From: Saccharicrinis sp963665705
GTDB taxonomy: Bacteria; Bacteroidota; Bacteroidia; Bacteroidales; Marinilabiliaceae
Direction: 5' to 3'
Length of the DNA stretch: 64,000 nucleotides
NCBI GenBank assembly: GCA_963665705.1
Contig: OY762448.1
Coordinates: 4,588,001-4,652,000, forward strand
How positions within the stretch are numbered: the first letter of the stretch is position 1; the number at the start of each line of letters is the position of its first letter. Under the pieces are notes generated by a model. The model saw only the letters and a list, made by a program, of their open reading frames with translations. It did not search any database and had not been told where the DNA came from. The position numbers and the translations under genes were made by a program. This document shows positions 9,495 through 18,402 of this stretch, one piece after another.

Positions 9495-9536
9495 ATGTGT
9501 ATCTCAAATACTTTAGAGATACACATTTTTTATTTT
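9495..9536. terminator. Terminator between convergent genes
   Basis: ATGTGTATCTC and GAGATACACAT form an 11-bp stem with a 10-base loop, followed on the plus strand by TTTTTTATTTT. It ends the secreted-protein transcript and reaches into the last codons of the convergent kinase gene (stop at 9530). Confidence 0.85.
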
Positions 9537-12500
9537 ATATTATTTGCTTCAATCAAAAATTTATCCATAACCATCAACAACTCATCTTTTTCCGTTGGCT
9601 TGGTTATACATGCATCAAATCCTTGATTCATAATTTCAGTACATTTACCATTACCTGCCATCTCTGAATGTGCAATTACAGGAATAGCTTTATTCATTTT
9701 CTTTATTTCTCTTACCAATTCTTCACCTGTAGAGTCCTGAAATTTTAAATCCATTAAAACAAGATGAATATCTTTTCTGTTCATCAACAACTTACTTGCT
9801 CCAGCTGCAGTTCTTGCAGAAACTAAAGTCAAACCTGTCTTCTCAATAAACTTTCTCATTTGCAAATGAGAACTACTATTTTCATCTACAAGTAAAATTA
9901 ATTTATTTGGCCAGTAATAATTTTTAGGTAAAACCGGATTTGATATTGTAATAGTTCTATGAGAAATACTATTTTTATTAATATCTTCATTTAATTGCGT
10001 GAAAGGATGGGTAAAGAAAAATTCTGAACCACTTCCCTTTTCAGAGATCAAACCAATCTCACCACCTAAAGCATTGATGATTTTTTCACAGATAGACAAA
10101 CCAACCCCTGTTCCTCCATAGATTTGATTACTTGATTCAACTTCTTTTCTAAATGGCTGAAAGATTATTTTTTGTTTTACTTCAGATATTCCAATACCTG
10201 TATCTTTTACATAAAAACGAATATAGTCCTCCTCTTGTGTATATCCAAATTCAATAAATCCTTTAATAGTAAATTTAACCGCATTACCAATAAGGTTAAC
10301 TAACATTTGTCTTAACCTAATTGGATCTGAATACAAAATACAACGCGATTCTTTAGGCATCGATAAATATAACTTTACTCTACCTTTATGTTCTATCTCA
10401 ACTTTTGGAGTAAAATCATTATAAATTGATTCTAATATTTCATGCACATCAATCTCCTCTTTGTCAACTGATATTTTGCCACTTTCAATTTTTGCTACAT
10501 CAATGATATTATTAATTAAACTCATCAAACTATCTGAGTTTTTATGAATCACATCAACGTAGTCTTCCTTTTCTTCTTCTGAAATATTAGTTCCTCTTAA
10601 CAATGCAGAAAATCCTACTATAGCATTTAATGGCGTACGCAATTCGTGACTCATATTTGCAAGAAATGAAGATTTTAACTTATCTGATTCCTCTGCCTTC
10701 ACTTTTGCCTCCATCAATTGTTTTTCAACCTGCTTTCTATCAGTTAGGCTACGACCGATAGCTAATAAACTCTCAATCTCATTAGAATCATTTAATTCCG
10801 GTGTAATAATCCAGTCAAAATACAGATCTTTTGTCTCATCACTAAATCCAAGCTCCATTGAAGTTTTTTCACCAAAATTAAAAACATCATCAATTTTTGT
10901 TTGCCATGTAGGACCAACCACTTCATTAAAAACATCCAATTCAGTCAGGGTATTTCCAATAATATCTTTATCCTGTAAAAAGGCAAAATGATTAATTAAA
11001 GCTTCATTATAGAATAAAACCTTTCGTTCCCTATCCAATCTCAAAATGATATCTGGTGAATTCTGAGCCAATCGTTTAAAGTCTTTTTCACTTTCAATCA
11101 ACTTAGAATTTTGCTTCTGAGCTACTGAGATTTCATGAACTGTGTAATAATAATGCTCTTTTCCATCTATCTGAATTTTATGTACACATAAATCTACATT
11201 CAGAATTTGTCCAACTTTATCCTTTAACGCAGTACAAACACGATATAGATTACCTGTATTTAATACAGTATGCATTTCATTAAAAAACGAATTTGCATCT
11301 TGTGATAAAAGCGACTCAAACGTTAAATGATTCGCTTCAACCAAATCATAATTAAGTAACTCCCGGGCTGATTTATTTACAAACCTTACATGGTTATTAA
11401 TATCGGCAATAATTACTCCATCTATAGAAGCTTCTAATATATTCTCATATCGTTCTTTAAGTTCATTGTATTTTCTTTCCAAATTTAATTTAGATGTTAT
11501 ATCTGCAATAAAAAGTAAATGACCACTATCTGAATTTACGTGATCAATAGCTATAATAACAGAAAGTACCTTGGTATATAAACCTACTTTTATTTCGAAA
11601 TTTTTATTGAGAACCGTGCTTTCTTTCTTTACCTTCTTCAACAGAAATTGCAACTCCTCATCAACAATTAATTTTTGGAATGGACTATTTACTATTTCTT
11701 CAGAAGTTAATTCAAAAATCTCGCAAACTTTATCATTTATTAGTTTAACAGATCCGTCAATTAATTTAATAATTCCGAATGGTGCATTTTTTAAAATTCC
11801 ATTTAATAATGATTCCTTAACAGTCAATCCTTTATTTGCCTCCAACAAGTACAAACATCTTGTATTCAACTCACTTTCATGATACAAATCGTAAAACAAA
11901 CTTGATACTAACTGCGAAATTGAATCTATAAAAGACTTATATCGACTAAGGTTTATGATATTACTTTCTTGAAATTCAGAAATTAACCATCCACCTAACT
12001 CATTATTCCAAATAACGGAATTAACAGAAATTACATTTGACGTAGTACATTCTATAGACTCTTTTGCCAAATCTGAGGATGAATAAACTAGACCAACTTC
12101 ATGTAATTGATTCTTTTCAAGCTTTTCTAAATCAAAACCGGTTAATACACTTTCCTCATCCTCTGGATTATTACTCCAATAAAATTCATGATGATTCGTA
12201 AAACTTGTTTTAGGAACAAAATAAACTTTATCTAGATATAGCCCCGTTCCTATTAAATCAAATATTTTATAAATGGATCTTTTCGCTTGAGTATCTTTTC
12301 CAATAATATGCGTAGCCTGATTTATAATATCTCTATAATATAAATCTCTTTCTGTATTCTGTTTATACCAGTAGGCATTTAAATAAGAAGCTATTATTTT
12401 AATAGTAGATAATTGTTCTTGAATTTCAAAACTATACCATTCTCTATTAAAAGAACAAGACTCATAAACAATAAAACCATTAGCAATTTCAGAGTTACTA

Positions 12501-12970
12501 AAGGACAAAATTAATAAAGACTGAACTTGGAATGTTTTAAATTTTAACGACAGTGATTTATTAAGATCTTTACTTAACGAACAGGTTGTAAAGGCATTTT
12601 CATGAGTTGCCTTAATTAAAGGATTTTCATTATCCTGAATAACTAAATCTGAAGGGTGATATTCCTGATAATCTTCATTACACCACTGATATTTTGCTAA
12701 ATATCCATTTAAATTTCCGTCATAACCATAAATAGAAATTCTATCTACACCTACACTCTGCCCTACATCTTTTAGAATATTTACAACCAGATCTTCATAA
12801 CCTAACCCTCTTTGTGTTAACATTTCAAGCTTGGAATCAAGCTGATCATTAACCTTATTGTGGTCATTACTTTGAGGCGCCGATACTTTATTAAGCAATC
12901 CTTTAAGATGCTTAACCTCAGCCTCTAATTCATGAAGCCTGGATGCATTTTCCAAACTCTCTCTATTCAT
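9530..12970 (-). CDS. Soluble GAF/PAS hybrid histidine kinase with C-terminal receiver
   Basis: The 1146-residue protein has no membrane segment. It opens with a short coiled coil (about 1-50), then two GAF-like regions (about 55-200 and 215-365), then three PAS domains (about 385-500, 505-625 and 640-765). The HisKA motif is MSHELRTPLNAIVGF (His near residue 774). The HATPase part has LVNLIGNAVKFT, DTGIGIS and YGGTGVGLSI. The receiver has LLVDENSSS, the acceptor in LVLMDLKF and the lysine in CITKP; the first acidic pair is D-E instead of D-D. It probably senses a cytoplasmic cue such as redox state, light or a small ligand. No response regulator with an output domain is adjacent. The ATG at 12970 is clear. 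Confidence 0.93.
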   Translation of the reverse strand: MNRESLENASRLHELEAEVKHLKGLLNKVSAPQSNDHNKVNDQLDSKLEMLTQRGLGYEDLVVNILKDVGQSVGVDRISIYGYDGNLNGYLAKYQWCNEDYQEYHPSDLVIQDNENPLIKATHENAFTTCSLSKDLNKSLSLKFKTFQVQSLLILSFSNSEIANGFIVYESCSFNREWYSFEIQEQLSTIKIIASYLNAYWYKQNTERDLYYRDIINQATHIIGKDTQAKRSIYKIFDLIGTGLYLDKVYFVPKTSFTNHHEFYWSNNPEDEESVLTGFDLEKLEKNQLHEVGLVYSSSDLAKESIECTTSNVISVNSVIWNNELGGWLISEFQESNIINLSRYKSFIDSISQLVSSLFYDLYHESELNTRCLYLLEANKGLTVKESLLNGILKNAPFGIIKLIDGSVKLINDKVCEIFELTSEEIVNSPFQKLIVDEELQFLLKKVKKESTVLNKNFEIKVGLYTKVLSVIIAIDHVNSDSGHLLFIADITSKLNLERKYNELKERYENILEASIDGVIIADINNHVRFVNKSARELLNYDLVEANHLTFESLLSQDANSFFNEMHTVLNTGNLYRVCTALKDKVGQILNVDLCVHKIQIDGKEHYYYTVHEISVAQKQNSKLIESEKDFKRLAQNSPDIILRLDRERKVLFYNEALINHFAFLQDKDIIGNTLTELDVFNEVVGPTWQTKIDDVFNFGEKTSMELGFSDETKDLYFDWIITPELNDSNEIESLLAIGRSLTDRKQVEKQLMEAKVKAEESDKLKSSFLANMSHELRTPLNAIVGFSALLRGTNISEEEKEDYVDVIHKNSDSLMSLINNIIDVAKIESGKISVDKEEIDVHEILESIYNDFTPKVEIEHKGRVKLYLSMPKESRCILYSDPIRLRQMLVNLIGNAVKFTIKGFIEFGYTQEEDYIRFYVKDTGIGISEVKQKIIFQPFRKEVESSNQIYGGTGVGLSICEKIINALGGEIGLISEKGSGSEFFFTHPFTQLNEDINKNSISHRTITISNPVLPKNYYWPNKLILLVDENSSSHLQMRKFIEKTGLTLVSARTAAGASKLLMNRKDIHLVLMDLKFQDSTGEELVREIKKMNKAIPVIAHSEMAGNGKCTEIMNQGFDACITKPTEKDELLMVMDKFLIEANNIK

Positions 12971-13143
12971 TTCTCAGTCCCGGTTTAAACTATTGTCAAT
13001 CTAGATCCCCTATCTGTTGCGCTGATTGAACTTGATTTAACCCAAAAATACAAATATTCAGCATCTTATATACTTAAATATATCTTTAATTATCAACACT
13101 AAATAAACAGTCTTTTATCAATTTTGGAAAACTGATCGACTAA

Positions 13144-16100
13144 CTACCATTCAAGTTTACTTTCTACCTTTTTAGTATTATACGAAGCATAAATAACAAC
13201 CACTAAAACAGTAACTATTAAATAGTAAACAAAACTTGGAATTGGCACAGGGTCACCTTTAGCATATGAATGCATACCTGCCAAATAATAATTAACACCT
13301 AAGTATGTCATTAGTATTGAAAAGAAACCAATTAATGAAGCAATATTAAATGCAATAACACTCTTTAATGACGGAATGAAACGCAAGTGCAAAATAACTG
13401 CATATACAATAATTGTAATCAACGACCATGTTTCTTTTGGGTCCCACCCCCAATATCTTCCCCATGATTCATTAGCCCAAACACCTCCTAAAAAGGAACC
13501 TATAGTCATCAAATACAAACCTATGGTTAATCCCATTTCTATAATAGAACTTAATTCAACAATCGTTAAATCCAAATTTTTCCCTCCAGCTTTTCTTAAT
13601 CCAATCAAAATCAGATTAAAGAAGGCTAAAAAAGCAGCCAAGCCCAAAAAGCCATAACTCGCAACAATAACAGCCACATGAATAGTTAACCAATATGATT
13701 TTAATACAGGTACAAGAGGTGTAATCTCTGGATTCATCCATGATAAATGTGCAACCAAAAGAACAATACCCGAAAAAATAGCAGCTACAGATAATACAAT
13801 AGGCGATTTTTTTGCAAATACCAAGCCTGCCAACAACATTGACCAAGCTATATATAACATAGATTCATAACTATTACTCCATGGTGCATGACCTGAAATA
13901 TACCACCTTAAAGCTAATCCTCCTGAACAGACAACAAAACCTGTTAAAGTCAAAATCAAGCCTAATTTATTAACGTGTTTTGAAGATTTATGCGGCAAAA
14001 ACAAGTAAACAAACTGAAATAAAAGTAAAAGAATTCCAATGACAAATAATATCGGTGCAGTCATTAAAAACAAATTACTCTTATTATAAAAAATCTCCAA
14101 ACGCTGGACATTTACACTGGGTAAAATATTTGCACTGTATTTTTGCTGGTACTTTTTAATCGCCTCTAAATATCTTGAAGTCTCATTTTCATTTCCTTCC
14201 TTCAATGACTTTAAATATTCGTTAACTATTTGTTTAACAAAAAGCCCCTCTTCTTCTGACAGTAACGAGTTGTTTTCTCCAGGCAATAACCACTTTAAGT
14301 TTTGATCTTCGGGCAAAGGAAACACTTTTAAAAACCGCCCTGTTTTTGCCATGTAATAAACATTAACCTGCTCGTCAATTTTTATTAAATCATTTTGTTC
14401 CTTAGTTCTTTCTGAGGGTCGTGTACGATATGCAACCTCAACATCTTTACTTAATTTATACTTTCCGTTATCGTTAAAAAACTCACTGAAAGAGGCTTTT
14501 TTTTGCGTATTACCAACAATTCTTCTAATATTTTCTGTCTTTACAGTTATCAAAGGCACATTGTCCCATAATTGGGGATAAACTAAAATATTAAGCACTA
14601 CGTAATCTGCTGATAAACCCTTAAATGTATTATGCTTTACTAATTTTCTTAGTATTTCTCCATTCATAGAATTCATGGGCTTAATTCGCCCTCCATTATC
14701 CTGAACCCAAAGTTCTCCAAATTCTCTTGCCTGTTGTTCACTGATCTTAGATGCAACCTTTAAGTCCTGACTATATAAAAAAGAAGTAGAAAATACCAAT
14801 ACAATAAGCAGTACCAGGCTTTTTTTTACCTTATGAATTTCATTAATTCGTCTGGCTAAAAAACTAAACCTACTTTTTGATGCAATTAATGCAAGCATCA
14901 TGGATATAGCCATTAAAAGATAGCCCATATAGGTAATTGTTGTTCCCCAAAAATCTTTATTTACGGATAAAAAAGTTCCCTTTTCATCCTTATCATAATA
15001 AGATTGATAGAACCGATATCCTTTATAACTTAATATATTATTCATAAAAATTCGAAAGTCCGCCTTTTTATGTTCCTTTTCATCGAGCAAAGTAACTTCA
15101 CTTGCAAAGGAGGAGGGACTCTCTGAACCTGGATATCGTTCCAATTGAAAATCATTTAATCTAAGCTTAAAGGGTGTATTCAAAACTTTAGATCCATAAG
15201 ATGCTGAAATTTTAAATCCTCCGACTACAATCGATTTCAATTCTCCTTGCAAACCTTGATTTCCATACAACAACATTGTGTTACTTACTTCATCAACTTT
15301 AGTTTCCAGCACAACTGTTTCTGTACTGCTTCCCGGATTGTTGTCCAGAGCTTTCTCTGGTATTAGTTCAGCACTTTCAATAAATTTTGTTTGAACAATA
15401 GTGAGTCCTTTCATATTATACAAAACTCTTTTACCAAAAATTTGAGGAACACTTAAATTTAACTCCTCTTTCTCTCGAGTTTTCATATCCGTAGTAAACA
15501 CATTATGTTTTGAATTAAACTTTAACTGATGGCCATCAGGATAAATACAAAAATCTGCTAATGAATCTTCACCAAATGATATAATATAATCACCTACTTC
15601 TATTTTTTCACCTAAAAACAATCCTATATTTTGACGTCCGGTTTGCATTCCCGAAATGAGCAAAGTTATATATGGATTCCCGGTATCACTTTCTTGAGGT
15701 ACAAAGTTGGTTTTTTCTAGATAATCTACACTTTTTAATTTTATAGAATGCCCTCCTATTTTAACATTAAAAGAAAAATAGTCTTTACTTTTATCAGACA
15801 TAAACACCTCTTTTTCAAAAAGAAGCATTTTACCATTTTGTTCAATTTTACCAGAAACATAAGTTGAAGCTGACAAAAACTCATCAGTTTCCTGATTTTC
15901 TCGAATATGCATAATTCCCTCATAACCAACATACCGGGTAACGGAAGCCCCAACTATAATAATCAAAAAAGATAAATGAAATAACAGTACGGCAACCTTA
16001 CCTTTCTTGTACATATATGGCTTTAAGATATTTAAAAGCAAATTTATTGCTAATAAAACAAACAAAAATTCAAACCACCACGTATTGTAAATCGTTGCTT

Positions 16101-16221
16101 TTGCGGCATTTGTTCCAAAATCATTTTCAACAAATGTGGCAATTCCCATTGAAGCAGCAAGAATGATTAATAAGGAAATAAAAAGATATGGCGCAGATAA
16201 GAATTTTAAAATTTTCTTCAT
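13144..16221 (-). CDS. ccsBA: Fused cytochrome c assembly protein (ResB-like + CcsA/ResC-like)
   Basis: This 1025-residue membrane protein is a natural fusion of the two system II cytochrome c synthesis subunits, which export haem and attach it to apocytochrome c. The N-terminal half has membrane segments near residues 8-30 and 45-65, a large periplasmic ResB-like domain and a segment near 420-440. A second periplasmic stretch (about 480-700) precedes the CcsA part, which has about eight membrane helices and the haem-handling WWD motif WGRYWGWDPKETWSL. Conserved-type histidines appear in SGHAPWSNSYES, WLTIHVAV and AGMHSYAKG. No cytochrome gene is adjacent. The ATG is at 16221, and a divergent porin gene starts 147 bases away. 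Confidence 0.93.
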   Translation of the reverse strand: MKKILKFLSAPYLFISLLIILAASMGIATFVENDFGTNAAKATIYNTWWFEFLFVLLAINLLLNILKPYMYKKGKVAVLLFHLSFLIIIVGASVTRYVGYEGIMHIRENQETDEFLSASTYVSGKIEQNGKMLLFEKEVFMSDKSKDYFSFNVKIGGHSIKLKSVDYLEKTNFVPQESDTGNPYITLLISGMQTGRQNIGLFLGEKIEVGDYIISFGEDSLADFCIYPDGHQLKFNSKHNVFTTDMKTREKEELNLSVPQIFGKRVLYNMKGLTIVQTKFIESAELIPEKALDNNPGSSTETVVLETKVDEVSNTMLLYGNQGLQGELKSIVVGGFKISASYGSKVLNTPFKLRLNDFQLERYPGSESPSSFASEVTLLDEKEHKKADFRIFMNNILSYKGYRFYQSYYDKDEKGTFLSVNKDFWGTTITYMGYLLMAISMMLALIASKSRFSFLARRINEIHKVKKSLVLLIVLVFSTSFLYSQDLKVASKISEQQAREFGELWVQDNGGRIKPMNSMNGEILRKLVKHNTFKGLSADYVVLNILVYPQLWDNVPLITVKTENIRRIVGNTQKKASFSEFFNDNGKYKLSKDVEVAYRTRPSERTKEQNDLIKIDEQVNVYYMAKTGRFLKVFPLPEDQNLKWLLPGENNSLLSEEEGLFVKQIVNEYLKSLKEGNENETSRYLEAIKKYQQKYSANILPSVNVQRLEIFYNKSNLFLMTAPILFVIGILLLLFQFVYLFLPHKSSKHVNKLGLILTLTGFVVCSGGLALRWYISGHAPWSNSYESMLYIAWSMLLAGLVFAKKSPIVLSVAAIFSGIVLLVAHLSWMNPEITPLVPVLKSYWLTIHVAVIVASYGFLGLAAFLAFFNLILIGLRKAGGKNLDLTIVELSSIIEMGLTIGLYLMTIGSFLGGVWANESWGRYWGWDPKETWSLITIIVYAVILHLRFIPSLKSVIAFNIASLIGFFSILMTYLGVNYYLAGMHSYAKGDPVPIPSFVYYLIVTVLVVVIYASYNTKKVESKLEW

Positions 16222-16236
16222 GTATATTATTTTAAA

Positions 16237-16244
16237 TACCTTTG
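16237..16244 (+). promoter_or_regulatory. -7 promoter element for the porin gene
   Basis: TACCTTTG matches TAnnTTTG on the plus strand, inside the ccsBA/porin divergent gap. It implies a 5' leader of about 120 bases before the ATG at 16369. Confidence 0.45.
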
Positions 16245-16368
16245 CAGGCCTTAAACAACTAATGTAATATAATTAAACAGAATATTTACACATTGTTCAT
16301 TTAAGTAAGATTTTACTTGTTAAAAAAACAGATTTTATTTTTAAAATAAGAAATTATCAATCATTAAA

Positions 16369-17550
16369 ATGAAAAAAATACTATTTAGCTTAATTGTTTT
16401 GCTATCACTACAGGCAAAAGCCCAAGAAGAAAAAAAAATTACATTTACACCATACGGTTTTGTTGGTTTTGATGCTATTATGGACACCCATGAAAGTATA
16501 ACTTCAAGAAGAAACCATGTATACTTATATCCTACAAATAACTCAGAAAGCAAGCGTAGTTATGATTTTGGTGCAGGAATCACAAGATTTGGATTAAAAA
16601 TTAAAGGACAAGATGCTTTTGGAGCTACTACATCAGCAAAAATTGAAGGTGATTTTGTAGGAACATCAGGTAACTCAAGTGATTTTGTGGTAAGATTAAG
16701 ACATGCATTTATTAATCTGGATTGGGATAACTCAACATTATTGATAGGTAAAACCTGGCATCCTTTTTTTATTCCTGAGAACTTCCCGGGAATGGTAAAT
16801 TTTGTTGTAGGCGCTCCTATTCATCCATTAGCAAGAGCTCCTCAAATAAAATATACATATAAAGCTACTCAGGATTTAAGCTTATCATTCATTGCTTTAT
16901 CACAAGCTGATTTTGCAAACAAAGGAGGGGCTCAACAAGTAGAAGAAGCTGATTTTCCTGAAATGAATGTACAATTTAAATACGGTGCTAAAAAAGATTT
17001 ATTTTTAGCGGCTACTTTTGGAGTTAAAAACCAAAAACCAGAAACGACAGGAAATACTACAACAAGTTTGCAAGCTAATTTATCATTAAGATACAAAACA
17101 CCTGCTCTAACAGTTAAAGCCGAAGGTATATACGGAGGCAGCATGACCAACATGGTAATGATTGGTGGAGTTGCCAGAAAAGCTAATAATGGAGTTGCTG
17201 TAGAAGGCGAATACCTTCCTATATATATCAATTCAGTTTGGACAGATATTCACACAAATGGCAAAAAAGTTCAGTTTGGTGTATTTGGTGGTGTAACAAA
17301 TAATCTTGGAACAAAAGAAGAATCTCTAGTATTAGATACTGAAACTGGATTTACAAGAGGAGCCGACATAAAAAAGATTATGGCTTTTGCTCCAAGAGTA
17401 GTCTTGAAGTCAGGTAAAATGACAGTTGGATTGGAGCTATTGCATACAATTGCATCATACGGTAGCGACACAACAAACAAATCAAAGCCTATAAACACAA
17501 AAGATTATGCTAATAATCGTTTGACATTAGGTGTTAGATACAATTTTTAA
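16369..17550 (+). CDS. Outer-membrane porin
   Basis: The 393-residue protein has a signal peptide (ILFSLIVLLSLQAKAQ) and then alternating beta-strand patterns throughout, ending with LGVRYNF, the terminal phenylalanine expected by the BAM complex. An N-terminal barrel segment (FGLKIKGQDAFGATTSAKIEGDFVG split over two strands) and the LIGKTWHPF and GAPIHPLARAPQIKY segments fit the DcaP-like/trimeric porin type. The substrate cannot be told. It is transcribed divergently from ccsBA and followed by a strong terminator, so it is probably monocistronic. Confidence 0.82.
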   Translation: MKKILFSLIVLLSLQAKAQEEKKITFTPYGFVGFDAIMDTHESITSRRNHVYLYPTNNSESKRSYDFGAGITRFGLKIKGQDAFGATTSAKIEGDFVGTSGNSSDFVVRLRHAFINLDWDNSTLLIGKTWHPFFIPENFPGMVNFVVGAPIHPLARAPQIKYTYKATQDLSLSFIALSQADFANKGGAQQVEEADFPEMNVQFKYGAKKDLFLAATFGVKNQKPETTGNTTTSLQANLSLRYKTPALTVKAEGIYGGSMTNMVMIGGVARKANNGVAVEGEYLPIYINSVWTDIHTNGKKVQFGVFGGVTNNLGTKEESLVLDTETGFTRGADIKKIMAFAPRVVLKSGKMTVGLELLHTIASYGSDTTNKSKPINTKDYANNRLTLGVRYNF

Positions 17551-17576
17551 AAGACAATTGAAAAACATAAATTTGA

Positions 17577-17608
17577 TGCCTGCAAAATAAATTGCAGGCA
17601 TTTTTTTT
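17577..17608 (+). terminator. Terminator after the porin gene
   Basis: TGCCTGCAA and TTGCAGGCA form a perfect 9-bp stem with a 6-base loop, followed by eight T. It is one of the clearest intrinsic terminators in the window. Confidence 0.92.
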
Positions 17609-17709
17609 GAACAAAACTAAAATCTGAGTGTCCTAATTTTCAATAGGCATACAACAAAAGTATATTGAATGTTTATATAAAAGAATATATAACGATAAAT
17701 TTTAGACAT

Positions 17710-17874
17710 ATGAAGAAGGCACTTGGCATTTTAGCTGCGATATGTATTGTTATGGGATTTGGAATGATTCACGGTTCGTATAAAAATGCAGAAGTTTATG
17801 GAGGAAGTTTAATTGGACTAGGAAGTTTGTATTTACTTTTCATCCTATATTCTTCTGGTAAAAAAAAGGAATAA
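17710..17874 (+). CDS. Small two-helix membrane protein
   Basis: The 54-residue product has two hydrophobic segments, LGILAAICIVMGFGMI and GGSLIGLGSLYLLFILY, and a basic tail (SGKKKE), which suggests an inner-membrane hairpin. I start it at the ATG at 17710; the frame is open upstream to 17665 but the added residues are polar and unlike a membrane protein start. The DUF4268 gene begins 3 bases after its stop, so the two are likely cotranslated. I recognise no family. Confidence 0.6.
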   Translation: MKKALGILAAICIVMGFGMIHGSYKNAEVYGGSLIGLGSLYLLFILYSSGKKKE

Positions 17875-17877
17875 AAC

Positions 17878-18345
17878 ATGTATTCTAAAGACGAAAAAAA
17901 AGAATTAGTACTTGAATTTTGGAGAAAGCTTGGAAATCGAACTCGAAAAATACCTGGTCAACGAGGTCGAGCTAAAATTTGGATCGGTGAAAAAACCAAC
18001 ATTAAAGGGGTTGACTTAAGATTTGATGTAAGCAGACAAAAAATAATAGTTGCTCTTGAAATAAATATTAAAAACGAAACCAGGAGATTAACTATCTACG
18101 AAAAACTTGAAGCTACAAAAAAGATTTTTGAAAATGAATTTGGAGAGTCTTTGATTTGGGACTTTGCTTATGAAAAAGAATATGGAGAGGAAGTATGCCG
18201 GGTATATAAAGAAATGGTTGGCGATTACCTGGTTCCAGAACAATGGCCCTCCATTTTTAATTTCATGATAGACAAAATGTTAAGAATGGAAAAAGCTTTT
18301 GTTGAAGTTCAGGACTTTTTAAAATACGATGAATTAGGACAATAA
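17878..18345 (+). CDS. DUF4268 domain protein
   Basis: The 155-residue protein matches the DUF4268 pattern: an N-terminal FWRKLGNRTRKIPG segment, a WIGEKTNIKGVDLRFDVS core, a helix with YEKLEATKKIFENEFGE, and a C-terminal helix rich in Met and Lys. DUF4268 is often found as a C-terminal part of nuclease- or restriction-associated proteins, but free-standing copies such as this have no established role. No nuclease motif is visible. It sits 3 bases after a small membrane-protein gene. Confidence 0.78.
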   Translation: MYSKDEKKELVLEFWRKLGNRTRKIPGQRGRAKIWIGEKTNIKGVDLRFDVSRQKIIVALEINIKNETRRLTIYEKLEATKKIFENEFGESLIWDFAYEKEYGEEVCRVYKEMVGDYLVPEQWPSIFNFMIDKMLRMEKAFVEVQDFLKYDELGQ

Positions 18346-18353
18346 AAAATAAG

Positions 18354-18400
18354 CAGTCTTCAATTCTCAATTCTATGACCGAAAACTGAAGACTGAAAAT
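18354..18400. terminator. Bidirectional terminator between DUF4268 and ppc
   Basis: CAGTCTTCA and TGAAGACTG form a 9-bp stem with a loop of about 24 bases. The plus side is followed by AAAATTTTT and the minus side by CTTATTTTTTATTG. It separates convergent genes. Confidence 0.65.
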
Positions 18401-18402
18401 TT

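Noticed and set aside
11571..11882. 103-residue plus-strand frame inside the large hybrid kinase
   Set aside because: It overlaps a well-supported kinase PAS region on the other strand and resembles no known protein.
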